The notes below the pieces were generated by a model. The model made no database searches. It was given only the letters and a program-made list of their open reading frames with translations, and had not been told where the DNA came from. The position numbers and the translations under genes are program-made. From contig NZ_VMQU01000011.1 of assembly GCF_007714205.1 (NCBI RefSeq), positions 1 to 64,000 of the forward strand: 64,000 bases of DNA, written 5' to 3'. Of this stretch, positions 9,062 to 20,571 are shown in pieces; within the stretch, counting starts at the first letter, position 1, and every line of letters begins with the position of its first letter. Source of the stretch: Mycobacterium helveticum (GTDB taxonomy: Bacteria > Actinomycetota > Actinomycetes > Mycobacteriales > Mycobacteriaceae).

Positions 9062-9101
9062 GCGAAAGCCCCCGACACGCCGTGGCGCCGGGGGTTTTCG
9101 C
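9062..9101. terminator. Hairpin between rpsQ and atsA (dispersed repeat copy B)
   Basis: The arms GCGAAAGCCCCCG (9062-9074) and CGGGGGTTTTCGC (9089-9101) pair almost perfectly around a 14-base loop starting ACACGCCGTG. The same loop core occurs at 38966-38979 and 39975-39988, so this is one copy of a dispersed element. Its position at the end of the S10 operon suggests termination or attenuation before atsA. Confidence 0.7.
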
Positions 9102-9128
9102 TGGGGGTACCTCCCGCTTGCGGGGGGA
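9102..9128. repeat. Second dispersed element (GGTACCTCCCGC type)
   Basis: Directly after the hairpin comes a GGGGGTACCTCCCGCTTGCG motif, which is itself hairpin-forming. A near copy occurs in reverse orientation at 36398-36421 between fadE8 and echA4, so it is a short dispersed intergenic element. Confidence 0.6.
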
Positions 9129-9159
9129 CTACTCGCGCGGGTGCGGGAGTGTCGTTCGG

Positions 9160-9465
9160 CTACTTGGCCTTTTCCAGGATTTCGACCAGCCGCCATCTCT
9201 TGGTCGCCGACAACGGGCGCGTCTCCATCAGCGCGACGCGGTCGCCGATGCCGGCGGTGCTGTTCTCGTCGTGCGCCTTGACTTTCGTGGTGGTACGGAT
9301 GATCTTGCCGTACAACGGGTGCCGCACCCGGTCCTCGAGCTCGACCACGATGGTCTTCTGCATCTTGTCGCTCACCACGTAGCCGATGCGGGTCTTGCGC
9401 CGGCCGCGGGTCTTGGGGTTGCGCGGAGTGTGCTTGTCACCCTTTTCGGTCTTGGCTTCAGCCAT
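9160..9465 (-). CDS. rpsQ: 30S ribosomal protein S17
   Basis: S17 is a primary 16S rRNA-binding protein. The 101-residue product has an N-terminal charged extension (about 20 residues) and the OB-fold core with [28 protein letters not shown] and the C-terminal [19 protein letters not shown]. Two adjacent starts are possible: GTG at 9468 and ATG at 9465. The ATG overlaps the rpmC TGA (TGATG) and is chosen. It is the last gene of the S10 operon before the hairpin at 9062-9101. Confidence 0.97.
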   Translation of the reverse strand: MAEAKTEKGDKHTPRNPKTRGRRKTRIGYVVSDKMQKTIVVELEDRVRHPLYGKIIRTTTKVKAHDENSTAGIGDRVALMETRPLSATKRWRLVEILEKAK

Positions 9466-9707
9466 CACGATTCCTCACCATCAGCACCGCCGGGCCCGGA
9501 GGCCAGGCCCAGTTCTCGTTCCCGCAGCACGGTGTAGACGCGCGCGATTTCCTGACGCACCGCACGGAGCCGGCGGTTGTTGGACAGCTGCCCGGTCGCC
9601 ATCTGGAAGCGCAGGTTGAACAGCTCCTCCTTGGATTCGCGCAGGCGGTCCGTCAGCTCCTCGTCGGTGAGCTCACGCAGTTCGCCAGGCGAAATTCCCA
9701 CTGCCAT
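9465..9707 (-). CDS. rpmC: 50S ribosomal protein L29
   Basis: L29 sits at the polypeptide exit tunnel and helps form the docking site for SRP and trigger factor. The 80-residue product is a two-helix protein with [33 protein letters not shown] and [18 protein letters not shown] in order, plus a short Gly-rich tail. ATG at 9707 overlaps the rplP TGA by one base, which decides the start although the frame is open to 9851. Confidence 0.97.
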   Translation of the reverse strand: MAVGISPGELRELTDEELTDRLRESKEELFNLRFQMATGQLSNNRRLRAVRQEIARVYTVLRERELGLASGPGGADGEES

Positions 9708-10123
9708 CAGAACTGATCCTCTCGGGTTACGATGCGGGCCTTGATCGGCAACTTGTGGATCGCTCGGGTGAGCGCCGCCCGGGCGATCGCCTCGTTCGGG
9801 TAGCTCAGCTCGAACAGCACCCGTCCCGGCTTGACGTTGACCACCCACCACTCCGGGGAGCCCTTACCCGAACCCATGCGGGTTTCGGCGGGCTTCTTGG
9901 TCAGCGGACGGTCGGGGAAGACGTTGATCCACACCTTCCCGCCACGCTTGATGTGCCGGTTGATGGCGATACGAGCGGACTCGATCTGCCGGTTGGTGAC
10001 ATAGGCGTGCTCGAGCGCCTGGATGCCGTAGTCGCCGAAGCTCACCTCGGTGCCACCGCTGGCGATGCCGCGCTGGCGGGGGTGGTGTTGCTTCCGGTGC
10101 TTGACTTTGCGGGGAATCAGCAT
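9707..10123 (-). CDS. rplP: 50S ribosomal protein L16
   Basis: L16 lies near the A-site and peptidyl-transferase centre and organises 23S rRNA there. The 138-residue product starts [16 protein letters not shown] and has the signatures [21 protein letters not shown] and [23 protein letters not shown] at 10123 follows the rpsC stop by 3 bases. Full length. Confidence 0.98.
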   Translation of the reverse strand: MLIPRKVKHRKQHHPRQRGIASGGTEVSFGDYGIQALEHAYVTNRQIESARIAINRHIKRGGKVWINVFPDRPLTKKPAETRMGSGKGSPEWWVVNVKPGRVLFELSYPNEAIARAALTRAIHKLPIKARIVTREDQF

Positions 10124-10126
10124 GAT

Positions 10127-11480
<1,354 letters not shown>

Positions 11481-11484
<4 letters not shown>

Positions 11485-11762
11485 CGACGTTTGGCCTTCC
11501 GGTCGTCCTTGATGTGCCCCTTGAAGGTGCGCGTCGGCGCGAACTCGCCGAGCTTGTGACCCACCATGGCCTCGGTGACGAACACCGGGACGTGCTTACG
11601 TCCGTCGTGCACCGCAAAGGTGTGACCGATGAAGTCCGGAATGATCGTCGAACGCCGCGACCAGGTCTTGATGACCTGCTTGGTGTTCTTCTCGTTCTGC
11701 ACGTCCACCTTCTTGAGCAGGTGGTCGTCGACGAACGGGCCCTTCTTCAGGCTGCGTGGCAT
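11481..11762 (-). CDS. rpsS: 30S ribosomal protein S19
   Basis: S19 acts in the 30S head with S13 near the A and P sites. The 93-residue product starts [19 protein letters not shown] and contains [31 protein letters not shown] and a [13 protein letters not shown] motif. The frame is open upstream to 11876, but ATG at 11762 gives the standard length and is 17 bases after the rplB stop. Confidence 0.98.
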
Positions 11763-11779
11763 GAGTGCTCCTGAACTTC

Positions 11780-12622
11780 CTAGCGTCCGTGCTTCTTGCC
11801 GGTGCGACGGCGCCGGACGATGAGTTTGTTGCTGGCCTTGTTGGGATGACGGGTACGGCCCTCGGGCTTGCCCCACGGGCTGACCGGGTGGCGGCCACCG
11901 GAGGTCTTACCCTCACCGCCGCCGTGCGGGTGGTCCACCGGGTTCATGACCACACCGCGGACGGAGGGGCGCTTGCCCTTCCACCGCATGCGACCGGCCT
12001 TGCCCCAGTTGATGTTCGCCTGCTCGGCGTTGCCCACCTCGCCGACGGTGGCGCGGCAGCGCACGTCGACCCGGCGAATCTCCCCGCTGGGCATGCGCAG
12101 CGACGCGTAGCTTCCCTCCTTGCCGAGCAGCTGAATGCTGGACCCGGCCGACCGCGCGAGCTTGGCGCCGCCGCCGGGCCGCAGCTCCACAGCGTGGACG
12201 ACCGTGCCGGCCGGGATGTTGCGCAGCGGCAGGTTGTTGCCCGGCTTGATGTCGGCGTTGGCACCCGACTCCACCACGTCACCCTGCGAGAGTCCCTGCG
12301 GGGCGATGATGTAGCGCTTCTCGCCGTCGAAATAGTGCAGCAGCGCAATGTTGGCGGTGCGGTTCGGGTCGTACTCGATGTGGGCGACCTTGGCGTTGAC
12401 GCCGTCCTTGTCGTTGCGGCGGAAATCGATCACCCGGTAGGCGCGCTTGTGGCCGCCGCCCTTGTGCCGGGTGGTGATCCGGCCGTGGGCGTTGCGACCA
12501 CCGTGACCGTGCAACGGGCGCACCAGCGACTTCTCGGGCGTCGACCGCGTGATCTCGGCGAAGTCGGACACGCTCGCGCCGCGACGACCGGGGGTCGTGG
12601 GCTTGTACTTGCGAATTGCCAT
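11780..12622 (-). CDS. rplB: 50S ribosomal protein L2
   Basis: L2 is the conserved large-subunit protein essential for subunit joining and peptidyl-transferase activity. The 280-residue product has the OB-like and SH3-like RNA-binding domains, with [25 protein letters not shown] and the signature [31 protein letters not shown] carrying the conserved histidine. ATG at 12622; the rplW stop is 29 bases upstream. Confidence 0.98.
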
Positions 12623-12651
12623 GTCTTATCAGGCCTCTCTCTTGCGCCCGG

Positions 12652-12954
12652 CTAGGCCGGCGCCCCGAACAGGTCGATCGGCTTGCTGCCCGGCGCCAGG
12701 GTCACAATGGCCCGCTTGGTGCTCTTGCGCTTGCCGTATCCGGTGCGGGTGCGCTTGCGCTTGCCCTGCCGGTTTGCGGTGTTCACCGATGCGACCTTCA
12801 CCGAGAAGATCTTCTCGACGGCGATCTTGATCTGCGTCTTGTTCGAATCGGGGTGCACCACGAACGTGTACACGTTGTCGTCGAGCAGCGCATAGGACTT
12901 CTCGGAGATGACCGGCGCCAGAATGACGTCGCGGGGGTCGGCGAGGGTCGCCAT
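12652..12954 (-). CDS. rplW: 50S ribosomal protein L23
   Basis: L23 sits at the exit tunnel and binds trigger factor and SRP. The 100-residue product has [38 protein letters not shown] and the basic loop [22 protein letters not shown], then [16 protein letters not shown] at 12954 overlaps the rplD stop by one base (TGATG). Confidence 0.98.
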   Translation of the reverse strand: MATLADPRDVILAPVISEKSYALLDDNVYTFVVHPDSNKTQIKIAVEKIFSVKVASVNTANRQGKRKRTRTGYGKRKSTKRAIVTLAPGSKPIDLFGAPA

Positions 12955-13607
12955 CAGGCCGAAACCTCCTCGGAGCTGGTCGTGTTCGCGGCGATGTAGG
13001 TGTTCAGCGCCTCGACGCTGAACACCACGTCATCGGAATGCAGCACGTCATAGGTGTTGAGCTGACCGGGCGACAGGATGTGCACACCGGGCAGGTTGCG
13101 GACGCTTTTCCTGCCGGTCTCGTCGCTGCGGCCGATGACCACCAGCACCTGTTTGCGGTCGGTCAGGCTGTCCAGGAACGCCTTGGCGTTCTTGGTCGAC
13201 GGCGTCTGACCGGACACCAACTCGGTGACCGCGTGGATGCGCCCGTTGCGGGCCCGGTCGGACAACGCCCCGCGCAACGCCGCGGCGATCATCTTCTTGG
13301 GCGTGCGCTGGCTGTAGTCGCGCGGCTTGGGGCCGTGCACGACGCCACCGCCGGTGAACTGCGGGGCCCGCGTCGAGCCCTGCCGGGCGCGACCGGTGCC
13401 CTTCTGCCGGTACGGCTTGCGGCCACCGCCACTGACGTCACCGCGCGTCTTGGTCGAGTGCGTGCCCTGCCGGGCCGCCGCCCGCTGCGCGGTGACCACC
13501 TGATGCATCAGCGCGATGTTGGCCGGCGCATCGAACAACTCGGCGGGCAGCTCGACCGAGCCGTCCACCTTGCCGTCCGGCGTCTTGACGTCGATTTTGA
13601 GTGCCAT
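12954..13607 (-). CDS. rplD: 50S ribosomal protein L4
   Basis: L4 binds 23S rRNA, extends a loop into the exit tunnel and in E. coli represses the S10 operon. The 217-residue product has the loop region [30 protein letters not shown] and the globular C-terminal half with LVVIGRSDE. An in-frame GTG at 13610 precedes ATG 13607; the ATG overlaps the rplC TGA (TGATG) and is preferred, the same arrangement as at rpsQ. Confidence 0.97.
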   Translation of the reverse strand: MALKIDVKTPDGKVDGSVELPAELFDAPANIALMHQVVTAQRAAARQGTHSTKTRGDVSGGGRKPYRQKGTGRARQGSTRAPQFTGGGVVHGPKPRDYSQRTPKKMIAAALRGALSDRARNGRIHAVTELVSGQTPSTKNAKAFLDSLTDRKQVLVVIGRSDETGRKSVRNLPGVHILSPGQLNTYDVLHSDDVVFSVEALNTYIAANTTSSEEVSA

Positions 13608-14260
13608 CACTTCTCACCTCGTTTGACCGCGCTACGGACCATCACGAGTCCACCGGTGCGCCCGGGGATCGCACCCTTGATCAGCAGCACGCCGTTCTCG
13701 GGATCAACCTTGTGCACCACCAGGTTCTGCACCGTCACCCGGTCGTTGCCCATCCGGCCGGCCATGCGTGTGCCCTTGAAAACTCGCGCGGGGGTGGCGC
13801 AGCCGCCGATGGATCCCGGGCGACGGTGCACCGCCTGGGCACCGTGACTCGCGCCCTGGCCGCGAAAGCCGTGCCGCTTCATCGTGCCGGCGAAGCCTTT
13901 ACCCTTCGAGGTTCCGGTCACGTCGACGTAGGCACCGTCGGCGAAGATCTCGGCCGTCAGCTCCTGGCCGACCTCGTAGTCGGCGGTCGCCTCCGCGTCG
14001 TCGAGCCGCAGCTCGGCCAGGTAGCGGCGCGGGTTGACGCCCGCGGCGGCGTACTGGCCGGTCACCGGCTTGTTGATCTTGCGCGGGCTGATCTCGCCGT
14101 AGGCCAGCTGGACGGCGCTGTAGCCGTCGCGCTCGGGGGTGCGGATGCGCGTCACCACGTTGGGCCCCGCCCTGACCACGGTGACCGGCACGACCCGGTT
14201 GTTCTCGTCGAACACCTGCGTCATGCCCAGCTTGGTGCCCAGAATGCCTTTTCTTGCCAT
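13607..14260 (-). CDS. rplC: 50S ribosomal protein L3
   Basis: L3 is an early-assembling protein reaching the peptidyl-transferase centre. The 217-residue product has [22 protein letters not shown] at the start, the central loop [32 protein letters not shown] that carries the conserved glutamine, and [19 protein letters not shown]. Changes in this protein cause linezolid resistance in mycobacteria; no obvious aberration is seen by eye. ATG at 14260, 15 bases after rpsJ. Confidence 0.98.
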   Translation of the reverse strand: MARKGILGTKLGMTQVFDENNRVVPVTVVRAGPNVVTRIRTPERDGYSAVQLAYGEISPRKINKPVTGQYAAAGVNPRRYLAELRLDDAEATADYEVGQELTAEIFADGAYVDVTGTSKGKGFAGTMKRHGFRGQGASHGAQAVHRRPGSIGGCATPARVFKGTRMAGRMGNDRVTVQNLVVHKVDPENGVLLIKGAIPGRTGGLVMVRSAVKRGEK

Positions 14261-14275
14261 GAGTTCGCCGAGCTC

Positions 14276-14581
14276 CTACTGGATGTTGACGTCGACGCTG
14301 GCCGGAAGGTCGATGCGCATGAGGGCGTCAACGGTCTTCGGCGTCGGATCGAGGATGTCGATCAACCGCTTGTGCGTGCGCATCTCGAAGTGCTCCCGCG
14401 AGTCCTTGTACTTGTGCGGAGAGCGGATGACGCAGTACACATTCTTCTCGGTCGGCAGCGGCACCGGCCCTACGACGCTGGCACCGGTGCGGACGACGGT
14501 TTCGACGATCTTGCGCGCCGACGCGTCGATAGCCTCGTGGTCGTAGGCCTTAAGCCTGATGCGGATCTTCTGTCCCGCCAC
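14276..14581 (-). CDS. rpsJ: 30S ribosomal protein S10 (NusE)
   Basis: S10 serves in the 30S head and, as NusE, in transcription antitermination with NusB. The 101-residue product has [61 protein letters not shown] and a short C-terminus. It is the first gene of the S10 operon, so the operon promoter and leader should lie in the structured stretch upstream (14582-14920). ATG at 14581. Full length. Confidence 0.98.
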   Translation of the reverse strand: MAGQKIRIRLKAYDHEAIDASARKIVETVVRTGASVVGPVPLPTEKNVYCVIRSPHKYKDSREHFEMRTHKRLIDILDPTPKTVDALMRIDLPASVDVNIQ

Positions 14582-14606
14582 GCTTCTCCCTACCTGATTC
14601 CCTCGT

Positions 14607-14654
14607 GAAGCCCGTCCGGGCTTCGTTCGCTCCTGAGGCCCGGTGTCCGGGCCT
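14607..14654. promoter_or_regulatory. Two perfect stem-loops in the S10 operon leader
   Basis: Just upstream of rpsJ, GAAGCCC-GTCC-GGGCTTC (14607-14624) and AGGCCCG-GTGTC-CGGGCCT (14636-14654) are perfect inverted repeats. A third, GCGCCCG-TT-CGGGCGC, lies at 14826-14841. In an mRNA leader of the S10 operon they could serve autogenous control or NusB/NusE-type antitermination; this role is inferred from position only. Confidence 0.55.
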
Positions 14655-14887
14655 GGTGCCCTCCGGCGCGCAGATCGACCGACCGTTTTCCGGCCGGCCT
14701 AGCGTCGCGCCGGATGCTGCGCCGCTGTTTACCTGTCGTGGTCCACCGACCCCCGCGGTCGGGTGTGTCACCCGCACGCAGCCTCGTGCGCGACCGATCA
14801 GTCGCACTCAAGGATGGGACCGGACGCGCCCGTTCGGGCGCTGGTCGCATGCCCGGCCAGGCCAAAACCTGGCGCAAGGCAACCCGA

Positions 14888-14919
14888 ACAGTATGCCTGA
14901 CGATCATGCCCCGGGCCAA
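14888..14919 (-). promoter_or_regulatory. Weak candidate promoter for the S10 operon
   Basis: On the minus strand TACTGT (14888-14893) fits the mycobacterial -10 TANNNT, and TTGGCC (14914-14919) lies 20 bases upstream, longer than the ideal 17-18. It would give a leader of about 300 bases carrying the stem-loops nearer rpsJ. Confidence 0.3.
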
Positions 14920-15939
14920 ATCCCCGGCCGACTCTCGGGCACGCCTCACGGGAACGCTACCAGCGGCCCGCCGGTACGCCGGCCCGCTCCGCGTTCGCGG
15001 ACCCCGAACCCGTCCCCGCGGCGGTCCGCGGGGGCCGACCCGCACGGGACTCGGGCACCCGCCGATTCGACACTCGCCGCACCGCTCGCCGCACCGGCGC
15101 GGTTCTGCGCGCGCTGAACGTGCAGGAACCCGTCGACCGCCGCGCGGGCGCATTCGGCGGACAGAAACCGCGGGCACGCCCGGGCTCGGGCAACCCGTCG
15201 AGGTCGGGCCCGAGCGCCGGCCATGGCATGGCCGTCATCGTCGCCGTCGCCGCGGTGGTGATCGGGCTCCGGGAGCCCGCGCACGACGGGCGAGCGCTCC
15301 GCCCGGTGCGCCGGGTCGCGCCGCACCCGTCGCGCTCCGCGGCGACGCGCCCCCTTGCGAACCTCTTCTCTTTCTGGTATCAGAAATCTATATCGACAAA
15401 TACAGATCATCTCGACGGTTTGGGGTGGATGTGGTGTTGATTGCTGGCGACTCGCTCCCGGGATTCGCTTGTCCCGGAACTGTATTCAGGTAATGGATCT
15501 GCCCGGCGACGGCCGGGACGGCGTCGGGCGCCTGCCACCGCGCATGGTCGGCTCGGCGTAGGGCATCAGCGAGCGAAAGGAGGTGAGAGGCGAAGGCTGA
15601 TTCATGACGCACAAGCCCATGACGCGGCGTCGTGCCGTCCACGCTTTTTGCGACGCATTGTTCGCGCCTGACGCTTTGCAGCGCGCGCATCGCCACCTGT
15701 CGTGGCCATCTACGTGGACCGCATGAACGTCGCCACCCTCACCGGCGGGTCGCGCCCGCACCGGCAACTGTCCGGAGGCGCGGCCCGCCCTTTCTTGGGC
15801 CGGGCGCGGGGCCGGGTTTGGCTGCGAACGGGTCGACCGCGTGCGGACCCAACGGTATCTTCGGGCCAAAAGCCCTCGGGGAACCCGGGGCGGGGGATAC
15901 CATCCGGTTGGACGTGATTCGACACACGGGGGAAGTGAA
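14920..15939. other. Long non-coding stretch between the S10 operon and the PE gene
   Basis: No convincing gene is seen. The open frames are GC-driven, overlap on both strands and resemble no family I know. One AT-rich island (about 15361-15440, containing ATCTATATCGACAAATACAG) stands out from the GC-rich surroundings and could hold promoters, but no clear -35/-10 pair was found. Confidence 0.6.
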
Positions 15940-16806
15940 ATGTCATACGTGATCGCGGCACCGGAACAGGTGGCCGCGGCGGCGACGGACTTGGCGAATC
16001 TCGGCTCGACCATCAGTTCGGCGAACTCCGCGGCGATGGGCCCGGCGTCGACCGTGACGCCTCCCGGTGCCGACGAGGTTTCGGCGAGCATCGCCGCGCT
16101 GTTCGGCGCGCACGCCCAGGCCTACCAGCTGCTCAGCGCCCAGGCCGCGGCTTTTCACGCCCAGTTCGTGCAGCTGATGAACGGCGGCGCGGCGCAGTAC
16201 GCCCTCACCGAGGCGGCCAACGCCTCGCCGCTGCAGACGGCCCATCAGGGCGTGCTGAGCACCGCAGGCAACCAGTCCGGCCAGGCCTTGACGCACGCGC
16301 AGCCGTTGATGAGCGCCGCCGCACCGGCGGGTTCCGCGGCGGCTGCGGTGCCCTCGGCAACGGCGGGCCTGGCCGGCGCAACCGCACCGGCCGCCCCGGT
16401 GGCGCCCCTGACGTCCGCGGTTGCGCCGGCCCCGGCGGCGCTGGCGCCCAGCGCACCGATCTCGGCGGTTCCGGCGGCCTCGGCGGTGGCGACGGGCGCG
16501 CCCGCGGCACCGATGCAGGCGCCGACGCCCGCCTATGCCCCGGCGACGGTGGCCGCGGGGCCCGCCGACGTGCCGCCGGCGGTCAGCGCCCCGGCGGCGG
16601 TGCAGGCGGAAGCGGCTGCCGTCGCACCGACGACGATGCCGCCGATGCCCGTCGGCACCGGCACGCCGGTGGCCGCGGCGGCCTCGGCGGCCTACTCCCC
16701 GGCGACCCCGCCGTATTCTCCGGCGGCGGCCCCCGCGGCGGCCGCTCGCGAGGAGACGGCGGTGGCTGCCGCGCCCGCGGCGCACTGGAGCTCCGCCGCG
16801 CAGTGA
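15940..16806 (+). CDS. PE family protein with Ala/Pro-rich C-terminal domain
   Basis: PE proteins are exported by ESX type VII secretion and act at the mycobacterial surface or in host interaction. The 288-residue product starts [10 protein letters not shown], with the Pro-Glu pair at residues 8-9, a helical PE domain to about residue 95, and the YxxxD/E secretion signal as Y87-ALT-E91. The remaining 190 residues are a repetitive Ala/Pro/Val-rich domain without PGRS motifs. ATG at 15940 has a GGGGAAG site just upstream; the frame is open further upstream but lacks PE similarity. No PPE or esx partner is adjacent. I know of no PE gene at this spot in M. tuberculosis. Confidence 0.92.
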   Translation: MSYVIAAPEQVAAAATDLANLGSTISSANSAAMGPASTVTPPGADEVSASIAALFGAHAQAYQLLSAQAAAFHAQFVQLMNGGAAQYALTEAANASPLQTAHQGVLSTAGNQSGQALTHAQPLMSAAAPAGSAAAAVPSATAGLAGATAPAAPVAPLTSAVAPAPAALAPSAPISAVPAASAVATGAPAAPMQAPTPAYAPATVAAGPADVPPAVSAPAAVQAEAAAVAPTTMPPMPVGTGTPVAAAASAAYSPATPPYSPAAAPAAAAREETAVAAAPAAHWSSAAQ

Positions 16807-16842
16807 CCGGCGCGCCCACGCGGCGCGCGGCCACGCGGCGGT

Positions 16843-18315
16843 TCACCCGACGAATTCGGCCGCCCGGTGGCCCAGCATCACGATGGTCGCGTGCGGGCCA
16901 CGGCCGGTGATCGCCGGCAGCACGGACCCGTCGATCACCCACAGGTTTCCGATTCCCCGCACCCGGCAGCGGGGATCGACGACGGCGCGCGGGTCGTCAT
17001 CGGTGCCCATCGGCGCGCTCCCGCACAGGTGCTGCGACGTCGACCAGAGGGGCTCCCCGACAGATGTCGCCGCACTGGCCAATTCGCGGGCCAATTCGCT
17101 GCCCCGGCGCAGCGCCGCGATGTCGTCGGGCTCGCTGTCGTAGTGGTGCTCGATTCGCGGCGGCACGCCGGGATCCGAAGACACCAGGGTGACAGTCCCC
17201 CGTGCCCGCGGCCGCATCAGCGCCACCCCGATGTGCGGCCAGTCGGGATGACCCGCTGTGCCGTCACCGGTCATGGCGACGAATCCCCCTGTATAGGGCC
17301 GAATTTCGATGTCGTCGTCCGCGCTCAGCATGACCTCCAGCACGGGACGGCCGGCCGCGACCGGCCAATCGGTCGGTAGCACCCATTCCGGGTGATCGCT
17401 GCAGGACCGCCCCACCGGCAGCGGCGCCACCACCGGCACGCCGACGGCCCGCAACGCCGCCTCGTCCCCGATGCCGGAGAGCATCAGCAGGTGCGCTGAC
17501 TCGATCGCACCGGCGCACAACACGATTCGGCTCGCCGTCAGGGTCACCGGACCCCGCGGACCGATCGCGTCGACGCCGACCGCGCTGGCGCCCGCGAAAC
17601 GCAGTCGCACCGCGCGCGTCCGGCCCAGCAGGGTGAGGTTCGGCCGGCCCAGGGCCGGAAGCAGGAATCCCGCGCCGGACCCCCTGCGTATGCCGTCGAC
17701 GATGTTGAGCGGGACGGCCCCAACTCCCGAAACTGACTCCGGTCCAACGTCATTGAGATCGGGAATCCAGGCAAACCCGGCGCGTTGCGCGGCGGCGATG
17801 AAGAGTTCCGAGACACCCGTCATCTCGTGGGTGCGGCGAACGGCAATCGGTCCGCTGTCGCCGTGCGCGGGACCGTCGAAATCCAGGTCCGTTTCGATCG
17901 CGCGGAAATGGCCGAGAACGTCGGACCACGCCCAGCCGGGTATGGCCGCCAGATCGAAATCGCGAGGAAGCCCGCGGCAGAAGTAGCCCCCGTTGATCGC
18001 GCCCGAACCGCCGACCGTGGCACCGCGCACGATCGCCAGCCGGCGCTCGGGCCGATCGGTGAGGCGGGTCTGGTAGCGCTGCACCAGCGGGCTGCCCGCG
18101 CCGATCGGCAGCTGCAGCCCGTTGGTAGTCAGCGCCAGCAGCCTCGCGTCGGCGAGCGCCGGTCCCGCCTCGAGGACGGTGACGGCGCAGCCCGGGTCGG
18201 CGGACAGGCGCTCGGCCACCACCGATCCGGCGCTGCCCGCGCCGACGATCAGCACGTCGCTGTGCTGGGCGGGTGCGGTCAAGGCCGGGATTGACTTCGC
18301 TTGCCGTGAACCCAT
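16843..18315 (-). CDS. mftG: Mycofactocin system GMC-family oxidoreductase
   Basis: MftG is a flavoprotein of the glucose-methanol-choline family reported to pass electrons from reduced mycofactocin towards the respiratory chain. The 490-residue product has the N-terminal FAD motif VLIVGAGSAGSVVAERL, the ATVGGSGAINGG loop, and the C-terminal segment with GSAPMG and DGSVLPAITGRGPHATIVML containing the catalytic histidine pair region. The frame extends to 18372; ATG at 18315 (MGSRQAK) is chosen, with a TTG nearer the FAD motif as the alternative. It is the last gene of the mft cluster, 121 bases after mftF, and converges on the PE gene. Confidence 0.9.
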   Translation of the reverse strand: MGSRQAKSIPALTAPAQHSDVLIVGAGSAGSVVAERLSADPGCAVTVLEAGPALADARLLALTTNGLQLPIGAGSPLVQRYQTRLTDRPERRLAIVRGATVGGSGAINGGYFCRGLPRDFDLAAIPGWAWSDVLGHFRAIETDLDFDGPAHGDSGPIAVRRTHEMTGVSELFIAAAQRAGFAWIPDLNDVGPESVSGVGAVPLNIVDGIRRGSGAGFLLPALGRPNLTLLGRTRAVRLRFAGASAVGVDAIGPRGPVTLTASRIVLCAGAIESAHLLMLSGIGDEAALRAVGVPVVAPLPVGRSCSDHPEWVLPTDWPVAAGRPVLEVMLSADDDIEIRPYTGGFVAMTGDGTAGHPDWPHIGVALMRPRARGTVTLVSSDPGVPPRIEHHYDSEPDDIAALRRGSELARELASAATSVGEPLWSTSQHLCGSAPMGTDDDPRAVVDPRCRVRGIGNLWVIDGSVLPAITGRGPHATIVMLGHRAAEFVG

Positions 18316-18436
18316 TCGCCGACAGTGGGTGGCGTGCACCAAAGTTGCTTGAAATCCGCACCTGACCACCACATTCGGCGCGCATCAGAGGCCACGCCGG
18401 TCGCCCTCCGTGGCGGCGGGCCGACGACTCGCGGCA

Positions 18437-19849
18437 CTAGCTGCGAATCTGCGGCTTGAGCGCCCGCAGATTGCGTTCGCGCAGCACGCCCCACCACAGG
18501 CCCAAGCCGTAAGCCAGGTCGTCGACGCGCTTGAGCAGCAGGTAGGTCAGCAGCCCGATCGGTTCGGCGTCCTCGCCGGTGGCGTCTCGGCGGCGCAGCC
18601 AGTCCACCACCCCGTCCATGACCGCCGCGACCACCACGACGCGTCTGCAGTGCCGCGACGTCAGGGCCGCGAGCAGCGCCAGCGGCCAATAGTGCCGGCA
18701 CACGGCCGACGCCAGTTGCAGCGCCGCCGACCACAGGCCGCGGGCCGCGATCACCAGCACATCGGCAGGCGACGTCTCGACGCTGCGCATGGCCATCGCG
18801 ATCCGCCGGCCGGTCAACAGCGCGATCCCGACCGAGGCCAGCCGGCTCAGGCTGCTCCCGAGCGCCATCAGGACCCAGGCGGCCAGTGCCCAGCCCGAGA
18901 TCACCAACGGGGCCGTCTTGTCCGGGTGACGCACCGACAGCGGGGCGGCCGACCCGCCGTAGAATGCCTTGCGCGCCAGCCAATCCCGAAGCTCCGTGCG
19001 ATGGTCGTGGGCGACCAGCGCGATCGGCTCGTAGCGCAGCCGGGCACCCGACTCGATGAGGCGCCAGCACAGGTCGACGTCCTCACCGGACTGCATGGTC
19101 TCGTCGAACCCGCCGACCCCGCGGATGGCCGAACAGCGGCAGACGATCGCGGCGCTGGGGACATAGGACACCGTGCTGTGCGGCAGCACCGGTGCTTCCC
19201 GCTCACCGAGGTCCAGCGACGAGTGCACCGCCTCGTAGCGCCCCACCACGTTCTCGCTGTGCGACAGGCCCACGATGCGGGGTGCGACGAGGGCGACGGT
19301 GGGATCGCAGAAGTGACCGAGCAGCGCTTCGAGCCAGCCGCGGCGCGGGGCGACGTCGGAATCCAGGAATGCGACGAACTCGGTCTTGCAGGCGGCCAGC
19401 CCCGTGTTGCGGGCCGCCGCCGGACCCTTGGCGCGCACGTGGCGTAGTACCTCGACGTCGCAGTGTGCGCCGACGAAGTCGTCCGGCTCCAGGGGCGGGT
19501 ACGACCCGTCGTCGACGACGACGACGCGCAGCCCGCGGAGCGAACTGACCAGGCGCCGCACGCCGAACACGTTGTCGCGCACCGGAATCACCACGGTCAC
19601 GTCGCGGTGCGACGGGCCACCGGCGGGCCGCGGGTGGGCCACCGTGGCGTCCAGCAGGGTGCGGGCCAGCTGGGCGCTGACGTCGTCGCGGACCTTCAAC
19701 CGGCCGTCGGAGAGCATGTGCTGGGCGGCCGGAGCCAGCTTCAGCAGGCGCGTCGGCGAACCACCGAGCAGCGCCGAACCGTCGCCGAGCACCCGCACGC
19801 GGCGATCGACCTGAACGGCGAACCCGTCCGGGAGCCGGGCTTGGCTCAT
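18437..19849 (-). CDS. mftF: Mycofactocin glycosyltransferase
   Basis: MftF is a GT2-family enzyme that adds an oligosaccharide (beta-1,4-glucan in M. smegmatis) to premycofactocin. The 470-residue product has an N-terminal domain with [18 protein letters not shown], the GT-A fold from about residue 90 ([18 protein letters not shown], and the DxD motif in [13 protein letters not shown]), then [11 protein letters not shown] and several hydrophobic segments in the C-terminal third that may anchor it to the membrane. ATG at 19849 overlaps the mftE stop (ATGA), fixing the start despite a longer open frame. Confidence 0.95.
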   Translation of the reverse strand: MSQARLPDGFAVQVDRRVRVLGDGSALLGGSPTRLLKLAPAAQHMLSDGRLKVRDDVSAQLARTLLDATVAHPRPAGGPSHRDVTVVIPVRDNVFGVRRLVSSLRGLRVVVVDDGSYPPLEPDDFVGAHCDVEVLRHVRAKGPAAARNTGLAACKTEFVAFLDSDVAPRRGWLEALLGHFCDPTVALVAPRIVGLSHSENVVGRYEAVHSSLDLGEREAPVLPHSTVSYVPSAAIVCRCSAIRGVGGFDETMQSGEDVDLCWRLIESGARLRYEPIALVAHDHRTELRDWLARKAFYGGSAAPLSVRHPDKTAPLVISGWALAAWVLMALGSSLSRLASVGIALLTGRRIAMAMRSVETSPADVLVIAARGLWSAALQLASAVCRHYWPLALLAALTSRHCRRVVVVAAVMDGVVDWLRRRDATGEDAEPIGLLTYLLLKRVDDLAYGLGLWWGVLRERNLRALKPQIRS

Positions 19850-20571
19850 GTCAGCATCCCGTCGGGCCCGGGCAACCACCGGGCGACCCGGCGCACACAC
19901 CCGTCGACCATCTCCGCGAAGAGGCGCTTCCCCTCGTGCCCGGTCGCGGTCGTCGGATCGCCCAGCACGCCCACCGGGCTGACGGCCGCCACTCCGCCCC
20001 GGCGCATCGAGGGCAGCAACTCCGACACCGGTGCGTCGTTGCCGGGCAGCCACCGGTCGGTCCGCACCTCGGCGGCGCAGATGTGGAGCAACACCGATGT
20101 CTCGGTGTGGCCGGCGTGCGCGTCGGCGCCCGCCGCCGCGCACGGGACCCAGCCGGCGTCGCAGCCCTCGGCACGCAGCCGGCCCGCTGCGGCGCCCAGG
20201 GCGGCGACGTTGCCGCCGTGGCCATTGACGAAGACCAGGCGCCGGGCCCAGCAGGAGGCCGACCTGGCGTACTCCACCAGCAGCGTCGTCAGCGCCTCGG
20301 TGCCGATGGAGACGGTTCCGGCGAAGCTCTGATGCTCGCCGCTGGCGCCGTAGGCGATGGCGGGTGCGACCAGCCATTCCTGCCCGAGAAGCGCCCGGGC
20401 CTGCGCCGCGACCGCAGTCGCGATGCGGGTGTCGGTGTCCAGGGGCAGATGCGGGCCGTGCTGTTCGGTGGACCCCAACGGGATCAGCAGCGACGGCGAG
20501 AACAGCTGGCTCGACGTCGCACTTCCCAGTTCGCCGAGTACGGGCACTCGCCGATGGTAAGGCCAATTCAC
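19846..20571 (-). CDS. mftE: Mycofactocin precursor peptidase (creatininase family)
   Basis: MftE cleaves the MftC-modified precursor to release the Val-Tyr-derived moiety. The 241-residue product has the creatininase metal-ligand motifs in [25 protein letters not shown] and HAGHTETSV, plus a late ATGHEGKR. The start is a GTG at 20571 (residues [16 protein letters not shown]), matching the mycobacterial homologue. A 139-base spacer separates it from mftD, unusual in an otherwise tightly packed cluster. Confidence 0.95.
   Translation of the reverse strand: MNWPYHRRVPVLGELGSATSSQLFSPSLLIPLGSTEQHGPHLPLDTDTRIATAVAAQARALLGQEWLVAPAIAYGASGEHQSFAGTVSIGTEALTTLLVEYARSASCWARRLVFVNGHGGNVAALGAAAGRLRAEGCDAGWVPCAAAGADAHAGHTETSVLLHICAAEVRTDRWLPGNDAPVSELLPSMRRGGVAAVSPVGVLGDPTTATGHEGKRLFAEMVDGCVRRVARWLPGPDGMLT

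Noticed and set aside
14714-15493. Open frames in the S10-PE gap, including one of 259 codons
   Set aside because: Several frames on both strands overlap, all Arg/Pro-rich, with no ribosome-binding site or family resemblance.
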